A stretch of 64,000 bases of DNA from DASVBE01 sp963770375 (GCA_963770375.1 CAVYPM010000006.1:248001-312000); one strand, 5' to 3'. Positions 9,692 through 18,105 are shown, counted from the first letter of the stretch. The notes: a model not told the origin generated them from the sequence alone. Numbers and translations are program-made.

Positions 9692-10102
9692 TTACGAGCA
9701 GGAGATCAGATCCGGGTGACGCCCGGCCGGGTGGCCGGCCAGGGACGGCGCGTGCACGGCGCAGCCGCCACCACCGCCGCCGCCACCACCGCCACCGCTA
9801 CCGCTGCGGCAGCTGCTGGCGGCGACGAAGCGGGACACGGTCTGGTGGATCGGGTTCGATCCCCCCGTCAGGACGTAACCGGCGGGAAAGGTGATGAGCG
9901 CCTGCGCATCGTTGGTGTAGTAGCCCGACACGCAGGAAGTGGTGATCCCCGTCGTGGCCCGGGTGGTGTTAGGTGGGTTGTCCTCGTTCATGAGAACCTG
10001 TCCGCCAGGGACCGCCAGGTCCTGCGACATGGTGATCTCGTCCACGGGGGAGGTGCAGTCGGTTTCGGCGGTCGCAACGACCGCTTTGGAGGATCCGCGC
10101 AC
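9692..10102 (-). CDS. Hypothetical Gly-rich, Cys-containing protein (start uncertain)
   Basis: A 136-codon open frame with the strong G/C third-base preference of a real gene in this genome. The central region has PVDEITMSQDLAVPGGQ and ITFPAGYVLTGG motifs and several cysteines. A run of 11 glycines follows, then a short tail ending LISCS. The cysteines suggest a secreted protein, but no signal peptide is visible from the GTG at 10102. The open frame continues upstream into the divergent PPOX gene without a good start, so the 5' end may be misplaced or lost. No family recognised. Confidence 0.4.
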   Translation of the reverse strand: MRGSSKAVVATAETDCTSPVDEITMSQDLAVPGGQVLMNEDNPPNTTRATTGITTSCVSGYYTNDAQALITFPAGYVLTGGSNPIHQTVSRFVAASSCRSGSGGGGGGGGGGGCAVHAPSLAGHPAGRHPDLISCS

Positions 10103-10166
10103 CCGCGCCCTCGCGCACAGTCCGTAACGCGCACAAGAAGATGCGGCGGAAGGCGCCGCTGCTAGC

Positions 10167-10571
10167 GTGCGGCCATGGGAATCGCCACTCAGCGAGGAAG
10201 CGCTCCGGCTGGTCGACGGGAGGAATTACGCGGTCCTCGCCACGGTGAACCCCGATGGCAGCCCGCAGACCTCCGTGGTCTGGATTGGCCGCGACGGCAC
10301 CGACCTGCTGTTCTCGACAGTGGAGGGGCGCGTTAAGCACCGCAACATGCTGCGCGACCCGCGAGTTAGCGTCACCGTTATCGACTCCGCCGACCCGGAA
10401 AACTATGTCGAGCTGCGGGGCACGGTGTCGATGACGCCGGACGTGGGCCGGCGGGTCGATACGGAGCTGTCCTGGAAATACGACAGCCGGAACCCCGCTG
10501 CGGATCGGCCCGGCGCGGTCCGCGTGGTCATCCGGATGACGGTAGAGAAGGCCACCGGCTACGCAGCCTAG
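10167..10571 (+). CDS. PPOX-class F420/FMN-dependent protein
   Basis: A 134-residue split-barrel protein of the pyridoxamine-phosphate-oxidase-like class. Features are the N-terminal helix EEALRLVDGRNYAVLATVNPDGSPQTSVVW, then STVEGRVKHRNMLRDPRVSV and the VELRGTVSM strand, all typical of the actinobacterial family that binds F420 (TIGR03618-like). The start is a GTG at 10167; no clear ribosome site was found. The stop overlaps the end of the convergent lysR gene by 4 bp. The substrate is unknown. Confidence 0.88.
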   Translation: MRPWESPLSEEALRLVDGRNYAVLATVNPDGSPQTSVVWIGRDGTDLLFSTVEGRVKHRNMLRDPRVSVTVIDSADPENYVELRGTVSMTPDVGRRVDTELSWKYDSRNPAADRPGAVRVVIRMTVEKATGYAA

Positions 10572-11542
10572 CTGCGGGCGCGGCTCTGCTGGCTGAGGGA
10601 CTGGAGGTCGGGCGCGGGCAGCCAGTCCCTGGCCGGGTCGTGGTCCAGCCAGCGCCGCTGGCGGCCGAGCGCAACGGCCCGATCCAGCAGGGTGCGCAGC
10701 AGCGGGTGGTCGTCCTGGCCGCGCCAGATCAGCGACCAGGCGTACAACGGCACCGGCCCGGTCACCGGGACCTGGCGGACCCCGGTACCCGCGGGCACCG
10801 CGATCTCAGCCGGCAGCAGCGTGAACGTGCCCGGCTCGGCCCGGAGCCTGTCCAGCAGGTGGTCCAGGCCGAGGTTGGCCCCGCCGTCCCGGGCCGTGAT
10901 GCCGAACGACTCGGCGAACCGGGCCAGGAAGTCCAGCCGGCCGACCGCCGCCGGGCAGTAGAGCACGCTCCCGCTGTCCCGCAGCAGATCCGGGGTCAGC
11001 TGCGGGCGCCCGGCCAGCGGGTGGCCGTCGGCCAGCAGTGCGTCGGCCGGCTCCAGCCGGACGATCCGCGAGCTCAGCTGGCCCGGGCCCAGCTCGCGGG
11101 CCGGGTGCACGCGGCCGAACGCGGCGTCGAGCTCGCCACGCAGCAGCGCGGTCACCGCGGCCTGCTGGTCCCGGCTCTGCCCCACCTCGGCGGGGAGCTC
11201 CGGGTCCGCCTCGACGATCAGCCCGAGCGTGCGCATCGGCTGGTACAGGTGCCCCCACACGTCGATGCGGACCGGCCGGCCCGGGTGGCGGGCCGCCTCG
11301 ACGGCCTGGTCGCCGTCGGCCAGCGCCCGGCGGGCCGGGGCCAGGAACCGCTGCCCGGCCTCGGTGAGCCGCACCCCGTGCCGGTCCCTGGCCAGCAGCC
11401 GCACGCCAAGCCCGTCCTCGAGCCGGGCGATCCGCTTGGACAGTGCCTGCTGGGTCAGGAACAGCCGCGCGGCGGCCCGGCCGAAGTGCCGCTCCTCGGC
11501 CGCCGCGACAAAGGCCCGCACTTGTGCCAGGTCCAGATCCAC
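10568..11542 (-). CDS. LysR family transcriptional regulator
   Basis: A regulator of about 324 residues. The N-terminal winged HTH reads DLAQVRAFVAAAEERHFGRAA...TQQALSKRIARLE, followed by a periplasmic-binding-like effector domain. The start is set at the GTG at 11542 (VDLDLAQVR); a GTG at 11551 is equally possible, and the longer open frame is non-coding in character. It diverges from the reductase/SnoaL operon, with a perfect palindrome at 11558-11576 between them. The usual model is autorepression and effector-dependent activation of the divergent genes. Confidence 0.92.
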   Translation of the reverse strand: MDLDLAQVRAFVAAAEERHFGRAAARLFLTQQALSKRIARLEDGLGVRLLARDRHGVRLTEAGQRFLAPARRALADGDQAVEAARHPGRPVRIDVWGHLYQPMRTLGLIVEADPELPAEVGQSRDQQAAVTALLRGELDAAFGRVHPARELGPGQLSSRIVRLEPADALLADGHPLAGRPQLTPDLLRDSGSVLYCPAAVGRLDFLARFAESFGITARDGGANLGLDHLLDRLRAEPGTFTLLPAEIAVPAGTGVRQVPVTGPVPLYAWSLIWRGQDDHPLLRTLLDRAVALGRQRRWLDHDPARDWLPAPDLQSLSQQSRARS

Positions 11543-11557
11543 GCCTCTCACCTTTGC

Positions 11558-11576
11558 TGACAACCGCTGGTTGTCA
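11558..11576. promoter_or_regulatory. LysR-type operator (8-bp inverted repeat, 3-bp spacer)
   Basis: TGACAACC-GCT-GGTTGTCA is a perfect inverted repeat lying 15 bp upstream of the lysR start and 120 bp upstream of the divergent reductase gene. A T-N11-A type dyad in this position is characteristic for LysR regulators. Confidence 0.7.
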
Positions 11577-11695
11577 AGCGGGCCGGATCGTTGCTGGCCG
11601 CCGCGAGCGGGCCCGGGTTGGCTGGCAGCCACGGTGGCCCGCGGCCGTGCCGATCGCCGCGGGCCGCCGGACCACTACGGAAGAAGGAGAGCGTG

Positions 11696-12634
11696 ATGCA
11701 GGCGCTGGTGCCCGCCGGCCGGGCGGCCGGGCTGGTGACCATGGCCGAGGTGCCCAGGCCGGAGCCGCGGCCGGACGAGGCTCTGGTGCGGGTGCAGGCG
11801 TTCTCGGTGAACCGGGGCGAGATCTTCCGGCTGGAGAACCCGGAGCCGGGCTCGCGGCCGGGCAAGGACGTGGCCGGCGTGGTCGTCCGGGCCGCCGCGG
11901 ACGGAACCGGCCCGGCCGCGGGCCAGCGCGTCGTGGGCCACCCGGAGGCCGGCGGCTGGGCCGAGTACGCCGCGGTCCCGGCGGGGTCCCTCGCGGTGCT
12001 GCCGCCGGAGGTGACCATGGTCCAGGGCGCCGCGCTGCCGCTGGCCGGGCTGACCGCGCTGCGGCTGCTGCGGGCCGCGGGCAGCGTGGCCGGGCGGCGG
12101 ATCCTGCTGACCGGCGCGTCCGGCGGGGTCGGCCACTACGTCACCGAGCTGGCCGCCGCGTCCGGCGCCGCGGTCACCGCGGTGACCGCGGCCGCGGAGC
12201 GCGGCCAGCGGCTGGCCGAGCTCGGCGCCGCCGCGGTCGTCAGGGACCTGGCCGGCGCCGGCGGCCCGTTCGACCTCGTGCTGGAGTCCACCGGGGGCGC
12301 CGCGCTGGCCGCCGCGGTGAACCGGCTCGTGCCCGGCGGCACGCTGATCTGGTTCGGCCAGGCCAGCCGCACCCCGGCCACGCTGGACTTCTTCACGATC
12401 CTCGGCGGGCCGCAGACGGTCACCATCCGCTCGTTCGCCTACTGGGACACGCCCGGCGGGTACGGCCCGGACCTGGCCACGCTCGTCCGGCTGGTGGCCG
12501 CCGGACGGCTGCACCCGGAGATCGGCCGGGTGGCCGGCTGGGCGGGCACCGCCGGCACCCTCACCGACCTGTACCAGCGCCGCATCCGCGGCAACGCCGT
12601 GCTCACCCTGGAAGAAGAGGAGAACCCGTCATGA
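11696..12634 (+). CDS. Zinc-independent NADPH:quinone oxidoreductase-like MDR protein
   Basis: A 312-residue medium-chain reductase of the quinone-oxidoreductase class without the zinc cysteines. The N-terminus reads MQALVPAGRAAGLVTMAEVP, with the NADPH-binding motif GASGGVGHYVTELAA near residue 143. The ATG at 11696 follows AGAAGGAGAG. It is the first gene of the unit divergent from lysR, and its stop overlaps the SnoaL gene start (ATGA). It probably detoxifies electrophilic alkenals or quinones. Confidence 0.9.
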   Translation: MQALVPAGRAAGLVTMAEVPRPEPRPDEALVRVQAFSVNRGEIFRLENPEPGSRPGKDVAGVVVRAAADGTGPAAGQRVVGHPEAGGWAEYAAVPAGSLAVLPPEVTMVQGAALPLAGLTALRLLRAAGSVAGRRILLTGASGGVGHYVTELAAASGAAVTAVTAAAERGQRLAELGAAAVVRDLAGAGGPFDLVLESTGGAALAAAVNRLVPGGTLIWFGQASRTPATLDFFTILGGPQTVTIRSFAYWDTPGGYGPDLATLVRLVAAGRLHPEIGRVAGWAGTAGTLTDLYQRRIRGNAVLTLEEEENPS

Positions 12635-13041
12635 CCGCCACCGACCCGGCCGCGGTAGTCACCCGCTACATCGAGGCCGTCCGCGACGGCGACACCGAGG
12701 CGATCGCGGCCAGCTTCACCAGCGACGCGACCTGGGTGTACCCCGGGGACCTGCCGCTGTCCGGCACCTGGCGCGGCCGCGACGCGATCCTCGGCGACTT
12801 CCTCGGCCAGCTGGGCGGCCTGTTCGAGCCGGGCACGCCGCTGACCCTGGAGGTCACCAGCCTGCTCAGCGCGGGCGACCAGGTCGTCGCCGAGTGGACC
12901 TCGGGCGCGACCGCCCGCGGCGGCGGCGCCTACCTCAACCACAACATCGGCGTGTTCGCGGTCCGCGACGGGAAGATCGCCAGCGTCCGCGAGTACACCG
13001 ACACCCAGCGCGCCGAGCGCATCCTGTTCGCGGCACGCTGA
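12631..13041 (+). CDS. SnoaL-like/nuclear transport factor 2 fold protein
   Basis: A 136-residue alpha+beta cone-shaped protein. Its helical start TDPAAVVTRYIEAVRDGDTEAIAASFTSDATWVYPG is followed by WRGRDAIL and the C-terminal strand KIASVREYTDTQ, which together are typical of the SnoaL/ketosteroid isomerase fold. Translation is coupled to the reductase gene by a 4-bp overlap, so both should be controlled by the LysR protein. Such proteins bind small hydrophobic molecules; the chemistry here is unknown. Confidence 0.88.
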   Translation: MTATDPAAVVTRYIEAVRDGDTEAIAASFTSDATWVYPGDLPLSGTWRGRDAILGDFLGQLGGLFEPGTPLTLEVTSLLSAGDQVVAEWTSGATARGGGAYLNHNIGVFAVRDGKIASVREYTDTQRAERILFAAR

Positions 13042-13053
13042 GCCGCCTGCCCG

Positions 13054-13115
13054 GCACGGTTCACTCAGCACGGTTCACTCAGCACGGTTCACTCAGCACG
13101 GTTCACTCAGCACGG
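13054..13115. repeat. 14-bp tandem repeat, four perfect copies plus a partial fifth
   Basis: The unit GCACGGTTCACTCA repeats head to tail at 13054, 13068, 13082 and 13096 with no mismatch, and GCACGG at 13110 begins a fifth. The array overlaps the 3' end of the FtsX remnant, whose last codons are made from a repeat unit. The in-phase 14-bp period suggests slippage. Confidence 0.9.
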
Positions 13116-13655
13116 AGGGCGGTGGCGGTGCGGGCGCGGGCCGCCCAGCCCGCCGGGCCGAGCGCGCCGGCCACCGCGATCGCCAGGCCGGCCAGGGCGA
13201 GCAGCACGGCCTCCGCCGGGGTGTAGACCGACAGCAGCGACGGCGGCAGCCCGGAGTTCGCCCCGTGCGCCATCACCGGCAGCACGCTGTGGTGCAGCAG
13301 TATCCCGGCGGGCACGGCCACGATCCCGGCGGCCAGCCCGGCCAGGGCGACCGAGCAGACGGTCATCGCCAGCGCCTGCCGCGGGGTCATGCCGACCGCC
13401 TTGAGCACCCCGATGCTGTGCGCCCGCTCCCTGACCTGCAGCGCGACCGTGTTCAGCACGCCCAGGCCGGCCACCGCGATGATCAGGGCGGTGAGCATGG
13501 CGACCAGCGTGAGCACGGCCTGCAGTTCCCGGCCGCCGCTGCTGATCGTGCTGGACTCGTAGCCGGCGCCGAGCGCGGCGGACACCGCGTTGGCGTAGGC
13601 CTGCGGCGCGGGTGCCCGGCCGCACCGCGGCCAGCACCGCCGGAGTGGTGTACAG
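13103..13655 (-). pseudogene. FtsX/MacB-like ABC permease, C-terminal fragment with frameshift
   Basis: Only the last ~180 residues of an FtsX-type permease remain. Three hydrophobic segments are seen, including LTALIIAVAGLGVLNTVALQ, then the family motif RAHSIGVLKAVGMTPRQ and the C-terminal helix pair. Near 13610 the frame breaks: YTTPAVLAAVRPGT in one frame continues as APQAYANAVSAALGAG in another, and removing one G of the GGG (plus strand) restores it. Upstream sequence stops being FtsX-like around 13655, where a response-regulator fragment begins on the opposite strand. Confidence 0.75.
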
Positions 13656-13659
13656 CGCA

Positions 13660-14287
13660 ATATCGCGACCGGGCCGGGATCGAGGTCGTGGCCGAGGCCG
13701 CCGACGGCGCGCAGGCGGTCGCGGCCGTGCGCCGGCACCGGCCGGACGTGGTGCTGATGGACATCCGGATGCCGGAGCTGGACGGGATCGAGGCCACGAG
13801 GCGCATCCTGGCCGCCGGCCCGGCCCTGACCGGGGTCCGGATCCTCATCCTGACCACGTTCGACCTGGATCAGTACGTGTACGCCGCGCTGGCCGCCGGG
13901 GCCAGCGGTTTCCTGCTCAAGGACGTGACCCCCGAGCACCTGGTCGCCGCGGTCCAGCTGGTGCAGACCGGCGACGCGCTGCTGGCGCCGTCCATCACCC
14001 GCCGCCTGGTCGAGCGCTTCGCCCCGGCGGGCCGCGCGGCCGCCGCCCCGCCCGGGCCCGCGGGCGCCGCCGGCCCCGGGCTGGCCGCCCTGACCCCGCG
14101 CGAACGCGAGGTGCTCGGCCTGATCGCCCGCGGCCTGAGCAACGCCGAGATCGCCGCCACCCTCACGCTCAGCGAGGCCACGGTCAAGACCCACGTGGCC
14201 CGCATCCTGACCAAGCTCGGCCTCCGCGACCGCGTCCAGGCCGTCGTCCTCGCCTACGAAACCGGCCTGGTGGCGCAGGGGCTCTAA
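13660..14287 (+). pseudogene. NarL/LuxR-type response regulator lacking its N-terminus
   Basis: From about 13660 the sequence reads as a response regulator starting at IEVVAEAADGAQAVAAV. The first ~25 residues, including the acidic pair of the phosphorylation pocket, are absent. The phospho-acceptor aspartate (VVLMDIRMP), the helical linker and the LuxR HTH (LTPREREVLGLIARGLSNAEI) are intact to the stop at 14287. Although an upstream open frame continues into antisense FtsX sequence, no start or ribosome site is visible, so I call it truncated. The C-terminus (VVLAYETGLV) closely resembles the intact regulator at 35338-36006. Confidence 0.7.
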
Positions 14288-14336
14288 GCCCGGCGCCGCA
14301 GCTGGCTCCCAAATCACGCCCCGCCGGGCCAATTAC

Positions 14337-14365
14337 CTAGTTAATCGATCGAAATTATTGACTAG
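14337..14365. promoter_or_regulatory. Promoter/operator region of the TauABC-like operon
   Basis: An AT-rich patch contains an imperfect inverted repeat, CTAGTTAAT at 14337-14345 and ATTGACTAG at 14357-14365 (8 of 9 matched). The right arm overlaps a TTGACT -35 hexamer at 14358-14363 facing the binding-protein gene. A convincing -10 was not found. An operator for an unlinked regulator is likely. Confidence 0.45.
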
Positions 14366-14415
14366 CTTCTCCTGGCGTGCCACGCTCGGCCCATGCCGAG
14401 CCTCCAGGAGAGCCA

Positions 14416-15507
14416 ATGAGCACCTCAGCCGACATCAGGCGGCCGGGACGGAAGCCGATCCCGGTGTACAAGCGGAAGCGGCGGCTGATCTACGGCAGCG
14501 TCGCCGCAGCGGTGGCCGTCATCGTCGCCGTGGTCGTCGTCGTGGCCGTCACTCAGGGCGGAGGCTCCACGCCCGGGTTCACCATCGCCTACGGGCAGGG
14601 GAACGTCGTGAGCTCGGACGGCATCATCGCCAGTGAGCCGTCGCTGGCCACGACCATTCCCGCAACCCTGAAGTTCGTCCCCTTCGACGCCGGCGTCACC
14701 GCCATCGCCGAGATGCGCAGTGGCAGCCTGCAGGCCATCAGCGGAGTCGGCAACCCGCCGGTCGTCGGCGCCATCGGCACGAAGACCGGGGTCAGCGTCG
14801 TCATGGCGCAGAGCTTCGACGCGGACGCGCTGATCGTCCCGAAGTCGATCACCGCCGCGTCGCAGCTGGCCGGTAAGTCAATCGGCGTCCTGGTCGGATC
14901 GTCGGAGGACTACGAGGTGCGGGGCTGGCTGGCCAAGGAGAACCTCACCAGCTCGGTCAAGGTCGTCGGGTTCCCCAGCGAGCAGGCCGCCTCGGCCGCC
15001 TACCTGGGCGGCTCGGTGGACGCGGCCTATGTCCAGGCGGGCCCGGAGGCCCAGCTGATCGCCAAGGGCGGCCACCCGATCATCGACGCCGAGCAGATCG
15101 CCAACCTGGGCATCCCCGGCCTGAACGTGGTCGCGGTCTCGGACGACATGGTCAGGAACAACCCGGACCTGGTGCAGAAGTACGTGTGCGCCGAGGTCCA
15201 GGCCACCCGCCTGATGACCGGGCCGCAGTCGGCTAAGTACCTGACGCAGAGCGCGAAGGTCCAGGGCGTCCCCGGCAACCTGATCGTCCAGGCCACCAAG
15301 GCCTTCCCGTTCATCCCGCTGAACCAGCAGCTGCACTGGCTCGGGTCGGCCAAGGGCGACACCAGCAGCCCGATCGTTCAGGCCTACGTGCAGACCGGGC
15401 AGTTCCTGGTCGGCCAGGGCCGGCTGACCTCCGCGCCCACCGCGGCGCAGATCGCCGCCCACGTGGACCCGACCTTCATGAAGAAGGCCCTCGCCGGTGG
15501 CTGCTAA
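14416..15507 (+). CDS. TauA/SsuA-like ABC substrate-binding protein (NMT1 family)
   Basis: A 363-residue periplasmic-type binding protein. Instead of a lipobox it has a basic N-terminus and one strong membrane segment at about residues 29-47 (YGSVAAAVAVIVAVVVVVAV), so it is probably membrane-anchored with the domain outside. The body has NMT1/SsuA features: FVPFDAGVTAIAEMRSGSLQAI and LAGKSIGVLVGSSEDY. The ATG at 14416 follows CCAGGAGAG. Its last codons overlap the ATPase gene. Sulfonates, nitrate, aromatic acids or pyrimidines are all possible ligands. Confidence 0.9.
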   Translation: MSTSADIRRPGRKPIPVYKRKRRLIYGSVAAAVAVIVAVVVVVAVTQGGGSTPGFTIAYGQGNVVSSDGIIASEPSLATTIPATLKFVPFDAGVTAIAEMRSGSLQAISGVGNPPVVGAIGTKTGVSVVMAQSFDADALIVPKSITAASQLAGKSIGVLVGSSEDYEVRGWLAKENLTSSVKVVGFPSEQAASAAYLGGSVDAAYVQAGPEAQLIAKGGHPIIDAEQIANLGIPGLNVVAVSDDMVRNNPDLVQKYVCAEVQATRLMTGPQSAKYLTQSAKVQGVPGNLIVQATKAFPFIPLNQQLHWLGSAKGDTSSPIVQAYVQTGQFLVGQGRLTSAPTAAQIAAHVDPTFMKKALAGGC

Positions 15508-16372
15508 CGCAGTCGCCCCGGGGACGGGCCCGTCAGCCACCCTCGCGGGGCGGGTGGCTGACGGGCCCCAGCCGGGGACATCAGAGCGGCGGTCCGCCGA
15601 CGGCGCCCACGTGGTGCTGGACTCGGTCGGCAAGACCTTCCGCCGGGCGGGCCGCCGTACGGTGGCCGTGGCCGGGGCCAGCCTCCACGTCGCCGCGGGT
15701 GAGCTGGTCTGCCTGCTCGGGCCGTCCGGCTGCGGGAAGTCCACCTTGCTGCGCATCATCGCCGGGGCGCTGGACCCTGACGAGGGCTCGGTGACGGTCG
15801 GCGGGCAGCCGGTGGCCGGGCCCGGGCCCGACCGGGGCTTCCTCTTCCAGAGCCCGATGCTGTTCCCGTGGCTGACGACCAGGAAGAACGTCCTGTTCGG
15901 CCCGAAGGCCCAGCGGGCCGCCGGCACCGACGAACGGGACGACCCCGAACTGGACGCCGAGGCCGACGCGACCCTGGCCACGGTCGGCCTGTCCGGGTTC
16001 GGCGACGCGTTCCCGCACGAGCTGTCCGGCGGCATGCAGCACCGGGCGGCGTTCGCCCGCGCCATGGTCACCCGGCCCTCCGTGCTGCTGATGGACGAGC
16101 CGTTCGGCGCGCTCGACGCGATCACCCGCGTGCGCATGCACGAGTTCCTGCTCCGCATGTGGGAGCGCTACCGGATCACGATCCTCTTCGTGACGCACGA
16201 CATCGAGGAGGCCGTCATGCTCGGCGACCGGGTCGCCGTCATGGGCGGCCGGCCGCCCGGCATCCGGGAGGTCATCGACGTGCCGCTGCGGCGGCCCCGG
16301 CAGGTGGCCGACGCCGATACCGAGGAATTCCTGGCGGTAAAGCGCCGCGTCCGCGCGGCCCTGGCTGCCTGA
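15497..16372 (+). CDS. TauB/SsuB-like ABC transporter ATP-binding protein
   Basis: A 291-residue ATPase with Walker A GPSGCGKST (residues 75-83), Q-loop FLFQSPMLFPWLTTRKNV, signature HELSGGMQHRAAFARAM, Walker B SVLLMDEPFGALD and H-loop FVTHDIEEA. The leader of about 38 residues before the domain is Pro/Gly-rich and unusual for the family. Start is the GTG at 15497, overlapping the binding-protein stop by 11 bp. It drives the permease at 16395-17300. Confidence 0.92.
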   Translation: MAANAVAPGTGPSATLAGRVADGPQPGTSERRSADGAHVVLDSVGKTFRRAGRRTVAVAGASLHVAAGELVCLLGPSGCGKSTLLRIIAGALDPDEGSVTVGGQPVAGPGPDRGFLFQSPMLFPWLTTRKNVLFGPKAQRAAGTDERDDPELDAEADATLATVGLSGFGDAFPHELSGGMQHRAAFARAMVTRPSVLLMDEPFGALDAITRVRMHEFLLRMWERYRITILFVTHDIEEAVMLGDRVAVMGGRPPGIREVIDVPLRRPRQVADADTEEFLAVKRRVRAALAA

Positions 16373-16394
16373 GCTACCCGAAGGGAAATGCGTA

Positions 16395-17300
16395 ATGTCT
16401 GGCTGGGATTACGGTTCGCTCAGCGCAACCGGCGTGCTCGACGCCCAGGCACCGTCCGGCCAGGAACCCGGCCGTGGCGACGATCTGGCCGAGCGTGCTG
16501 AGCTCCTGGCCCACCGGCAAGCCACCCGGCGGGCCAGGCTCCGGCGGCTGGCCACCGGGGCGGCGGGCCTGGCCGGCCTGCTGGCCGTGTGGCAGGTCGC
16601 CGCGGTCATCCTCGGCGACCAGGTCGCGCTGCCGTCGGTCAGCCAGACCGTGGCACAGTTCGTGCACTACCTGGGCCGGCCGTACCCGGCCCAGGGCAAG
16701 CCGCTCTGGTTCGACCTGTACATCAGCCTGCGCCGGATCCTCATCGGCTTCGTGGCGGGCGTGACGATCGGCGTCGCGGCCGGCGCGGCGATGTCCGCCT
16801 CCCGGGTGGTACGCCACCTCGTTGATCCGGTCATCGAGGTCATCCGGCCGCTGCCGCCGCTGGCCTTCATCCCGCTGTTCATCGTCTGGCTGGGCATCGG
16901 CGAACTGCCCAAGGAAGTCCTGATCATCGTGGGCGTGATCCCGGTCATGGCGGTCACCACGGTGGCCGCGCTGGACGAGGTCCCCGAGGACCTGCGGCTC
17001 TGTGCCCGCACCCTCGGCGCGACGAGCCGGTACGCGCTGCTGCACGTCCAGATCCGCTCGGCGCTGCCGGGGATCCTGACCGGCATGCGGATCTGCATGG
17101 CGGGCGCCTGGAGCAGCATCGTCGCGGTCGAGCTGCTCGCCGCCACCAGCGGCCTCGGGTTCCTGATCATGCAGGCCGGGGACTACCTCAACACGGCGCT
17201 GGTGTTCGCGGGCATCATCACGATCGCGATAGCCGGCCTCGTCCTCGACACCGGCCTGCGCGGCCTGCTCATGCTGGCCGACCCCAGCCGGCGAAGGTAG
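16395..17300 (+). CDS. TauC/SsuC-like ABC transporter permease
   Basis: A 301-residue BPD_transp_1 permease with about six membrane segments. The EAA-like loop (DEVPEDLRLCARTLGATSRY...) and the LPPLAFIPLFIVWLGIGE motif are typical of the sulfonate/nitrate/taurine branch. The N-terminal 50 residues are hydrophilic. The ATG at 16395 lies 22 bp after the ATPase stop with AAGGGAAA upstream. It completes the three-gene importer. Confidence 0.92.
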   Translation: MSGWDYGSLSATGVLDAQAPSGQEPGRGDDLAERAELLAHRQATRRARLRRLATGAAGLAGLLAVWQVAAVILGDQVALPSVSQTVAQFVHYLGRPYPAQGKPLWFDLYISLRRILIGFVAGVTIGVAAGAAMSASRVVRHLVDPVIEVIRPLPPLAFIPLFIVWLGIGELPKEVLIIVGVIPVMAVTTVAALDEVPEDLRLCARTLGATSRYALLHVQIRSALPGILTGMRICMAGAWSSIVAVELLAATSGLGFLIMQAGDYLNTALVFAGIITIAIAGLVLDTGLRGLLMLADPSRRR

Positions 17301-17331
17301 CGATGTTACATCGATCGCATCGGGACGGGCG

Positions 17332-18087
17332 ATGACTGAGCGGGCCGTGACGGTGACGTTTGCCGGGTCCGGCGATGCGTTCGGCAGCGGCGGCCGCTAC
17401 CAGGCCTGCATCCACGTCCGCCGGCCGGGCCAGGAGGCGTTCCTGGTGGACTGCGGGAGCACCTCGCTGACCGCGCTGAAGGCGGCCGGCCTGGACCCGG
17501 GCGAGATCGGCACGGTGTTCGTCTCGCACCTGCACGGCGACCACTTCGGCGGGCTGCCGTACCTCGTGCTCGACGGCCAGTTCCGCGGCCGGACCCGCCC
17601 GCTGAACGTGGCCGGGCCGCCGGGCACCGCGGCCCGGCTCCGGCAGGCGATGGAAGTGCTGTTCCCCGGGTCCGCGGACGTGGCCCGGCGGTTCCGGGTC
17701 GGGGTGACCGAGCTTGTCCCCGGCGGCCGCACGACCGTCGGCGGCGTCGATGTGGCCAGCTTCGAGGTCAGCCACCCCAGCGGGGCCCCGCCGCTAGCGC
17801 TGCGGCTCACCGTGGACGGGCAGGTCATCGCCTACACCGGGGACACCGCCTGGACCGATGTGCTGCCGGCCGTCGCGGACGGGGCCGGCCTGCTCATCGC
17901 CGAGGCGTACTACTTCAGCAAGGCGATCCCGTACCACCTGAGCTTCGCCGACCTGGCTGCGCACCGCAGTGAGCTGGCCTGCCGCCGGGTGGTGCTGACG
18001 CACATGTCCGCCGACATGCTCGCGCGGGGCGATCAGCCCGGGTTCGAGACCGCGCGGGACGGATGCGTAATCCATCTTCCTGATTAA
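17332..18087 (+). CDS. Metallo-beta-lactamase-fold hydrolase (RNase Z/PqqB-like)
   Basis: A 251-residue MBL-fold enzyme. Metal-binding motif HLHGDHFGG lies near residue 64, a further aspartate sits in YTGDTAWTD, and the final histidine is in LTHMSADML. The arrangement is that of the ribonuclease Z-like/PqqB-like branch acting on small esters or phosphodiesters. It starts 31 bp after the permease, on the same strand, across a short CGATGTTACATCG dyad at 17301-17313. It probably belongs to the importer operon, and hydrolysis of the imported compound is a reasonable inference. Confidence 0.87.
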   Translation: MTERAVTVTFAGSGDAFGSGGRYQACIHVRRPGQEAFLVDCGSTSLTALKAAGLDPGEIGTVFVSHLHGDHFGGLPYLVLDGQFRGRTRPLNVAGPPGTAARLRQAMEVLFPGSADVARRFRVGVTELVPGGRTTVGGVDVASFEVSHPSGAPPLALRLTVDGQVIAYTGDTAWTDVLPAVADGAGLLIAEAYYFSKAIPYHLSFADLAAHRSELACRRVVLTHMSADMLARGDQPGFETARDGCVIHLPD

Positions 18088-18105
18088 CCGGGCGGCGAGG
18101 CCGCC

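Noticed and set aside
9775..9810. Microsatellite of glycine codons as a functional repeat
   Set aside because: The codons in the run are mixed GGC/GGT and in frame with a plausible protein, so I treat it as part of that gene.
10568..11632. Extended LysR N-terminus
   Set aside because: The extra 30 codons lie over the operator palindrome and have no family similarity; the GTG at 11542 is better.
13054..13115. CRISPR-like repeat
   Set aside because: Units of 14 bp abut directly without spacers, so this is a simple tandem repeat.
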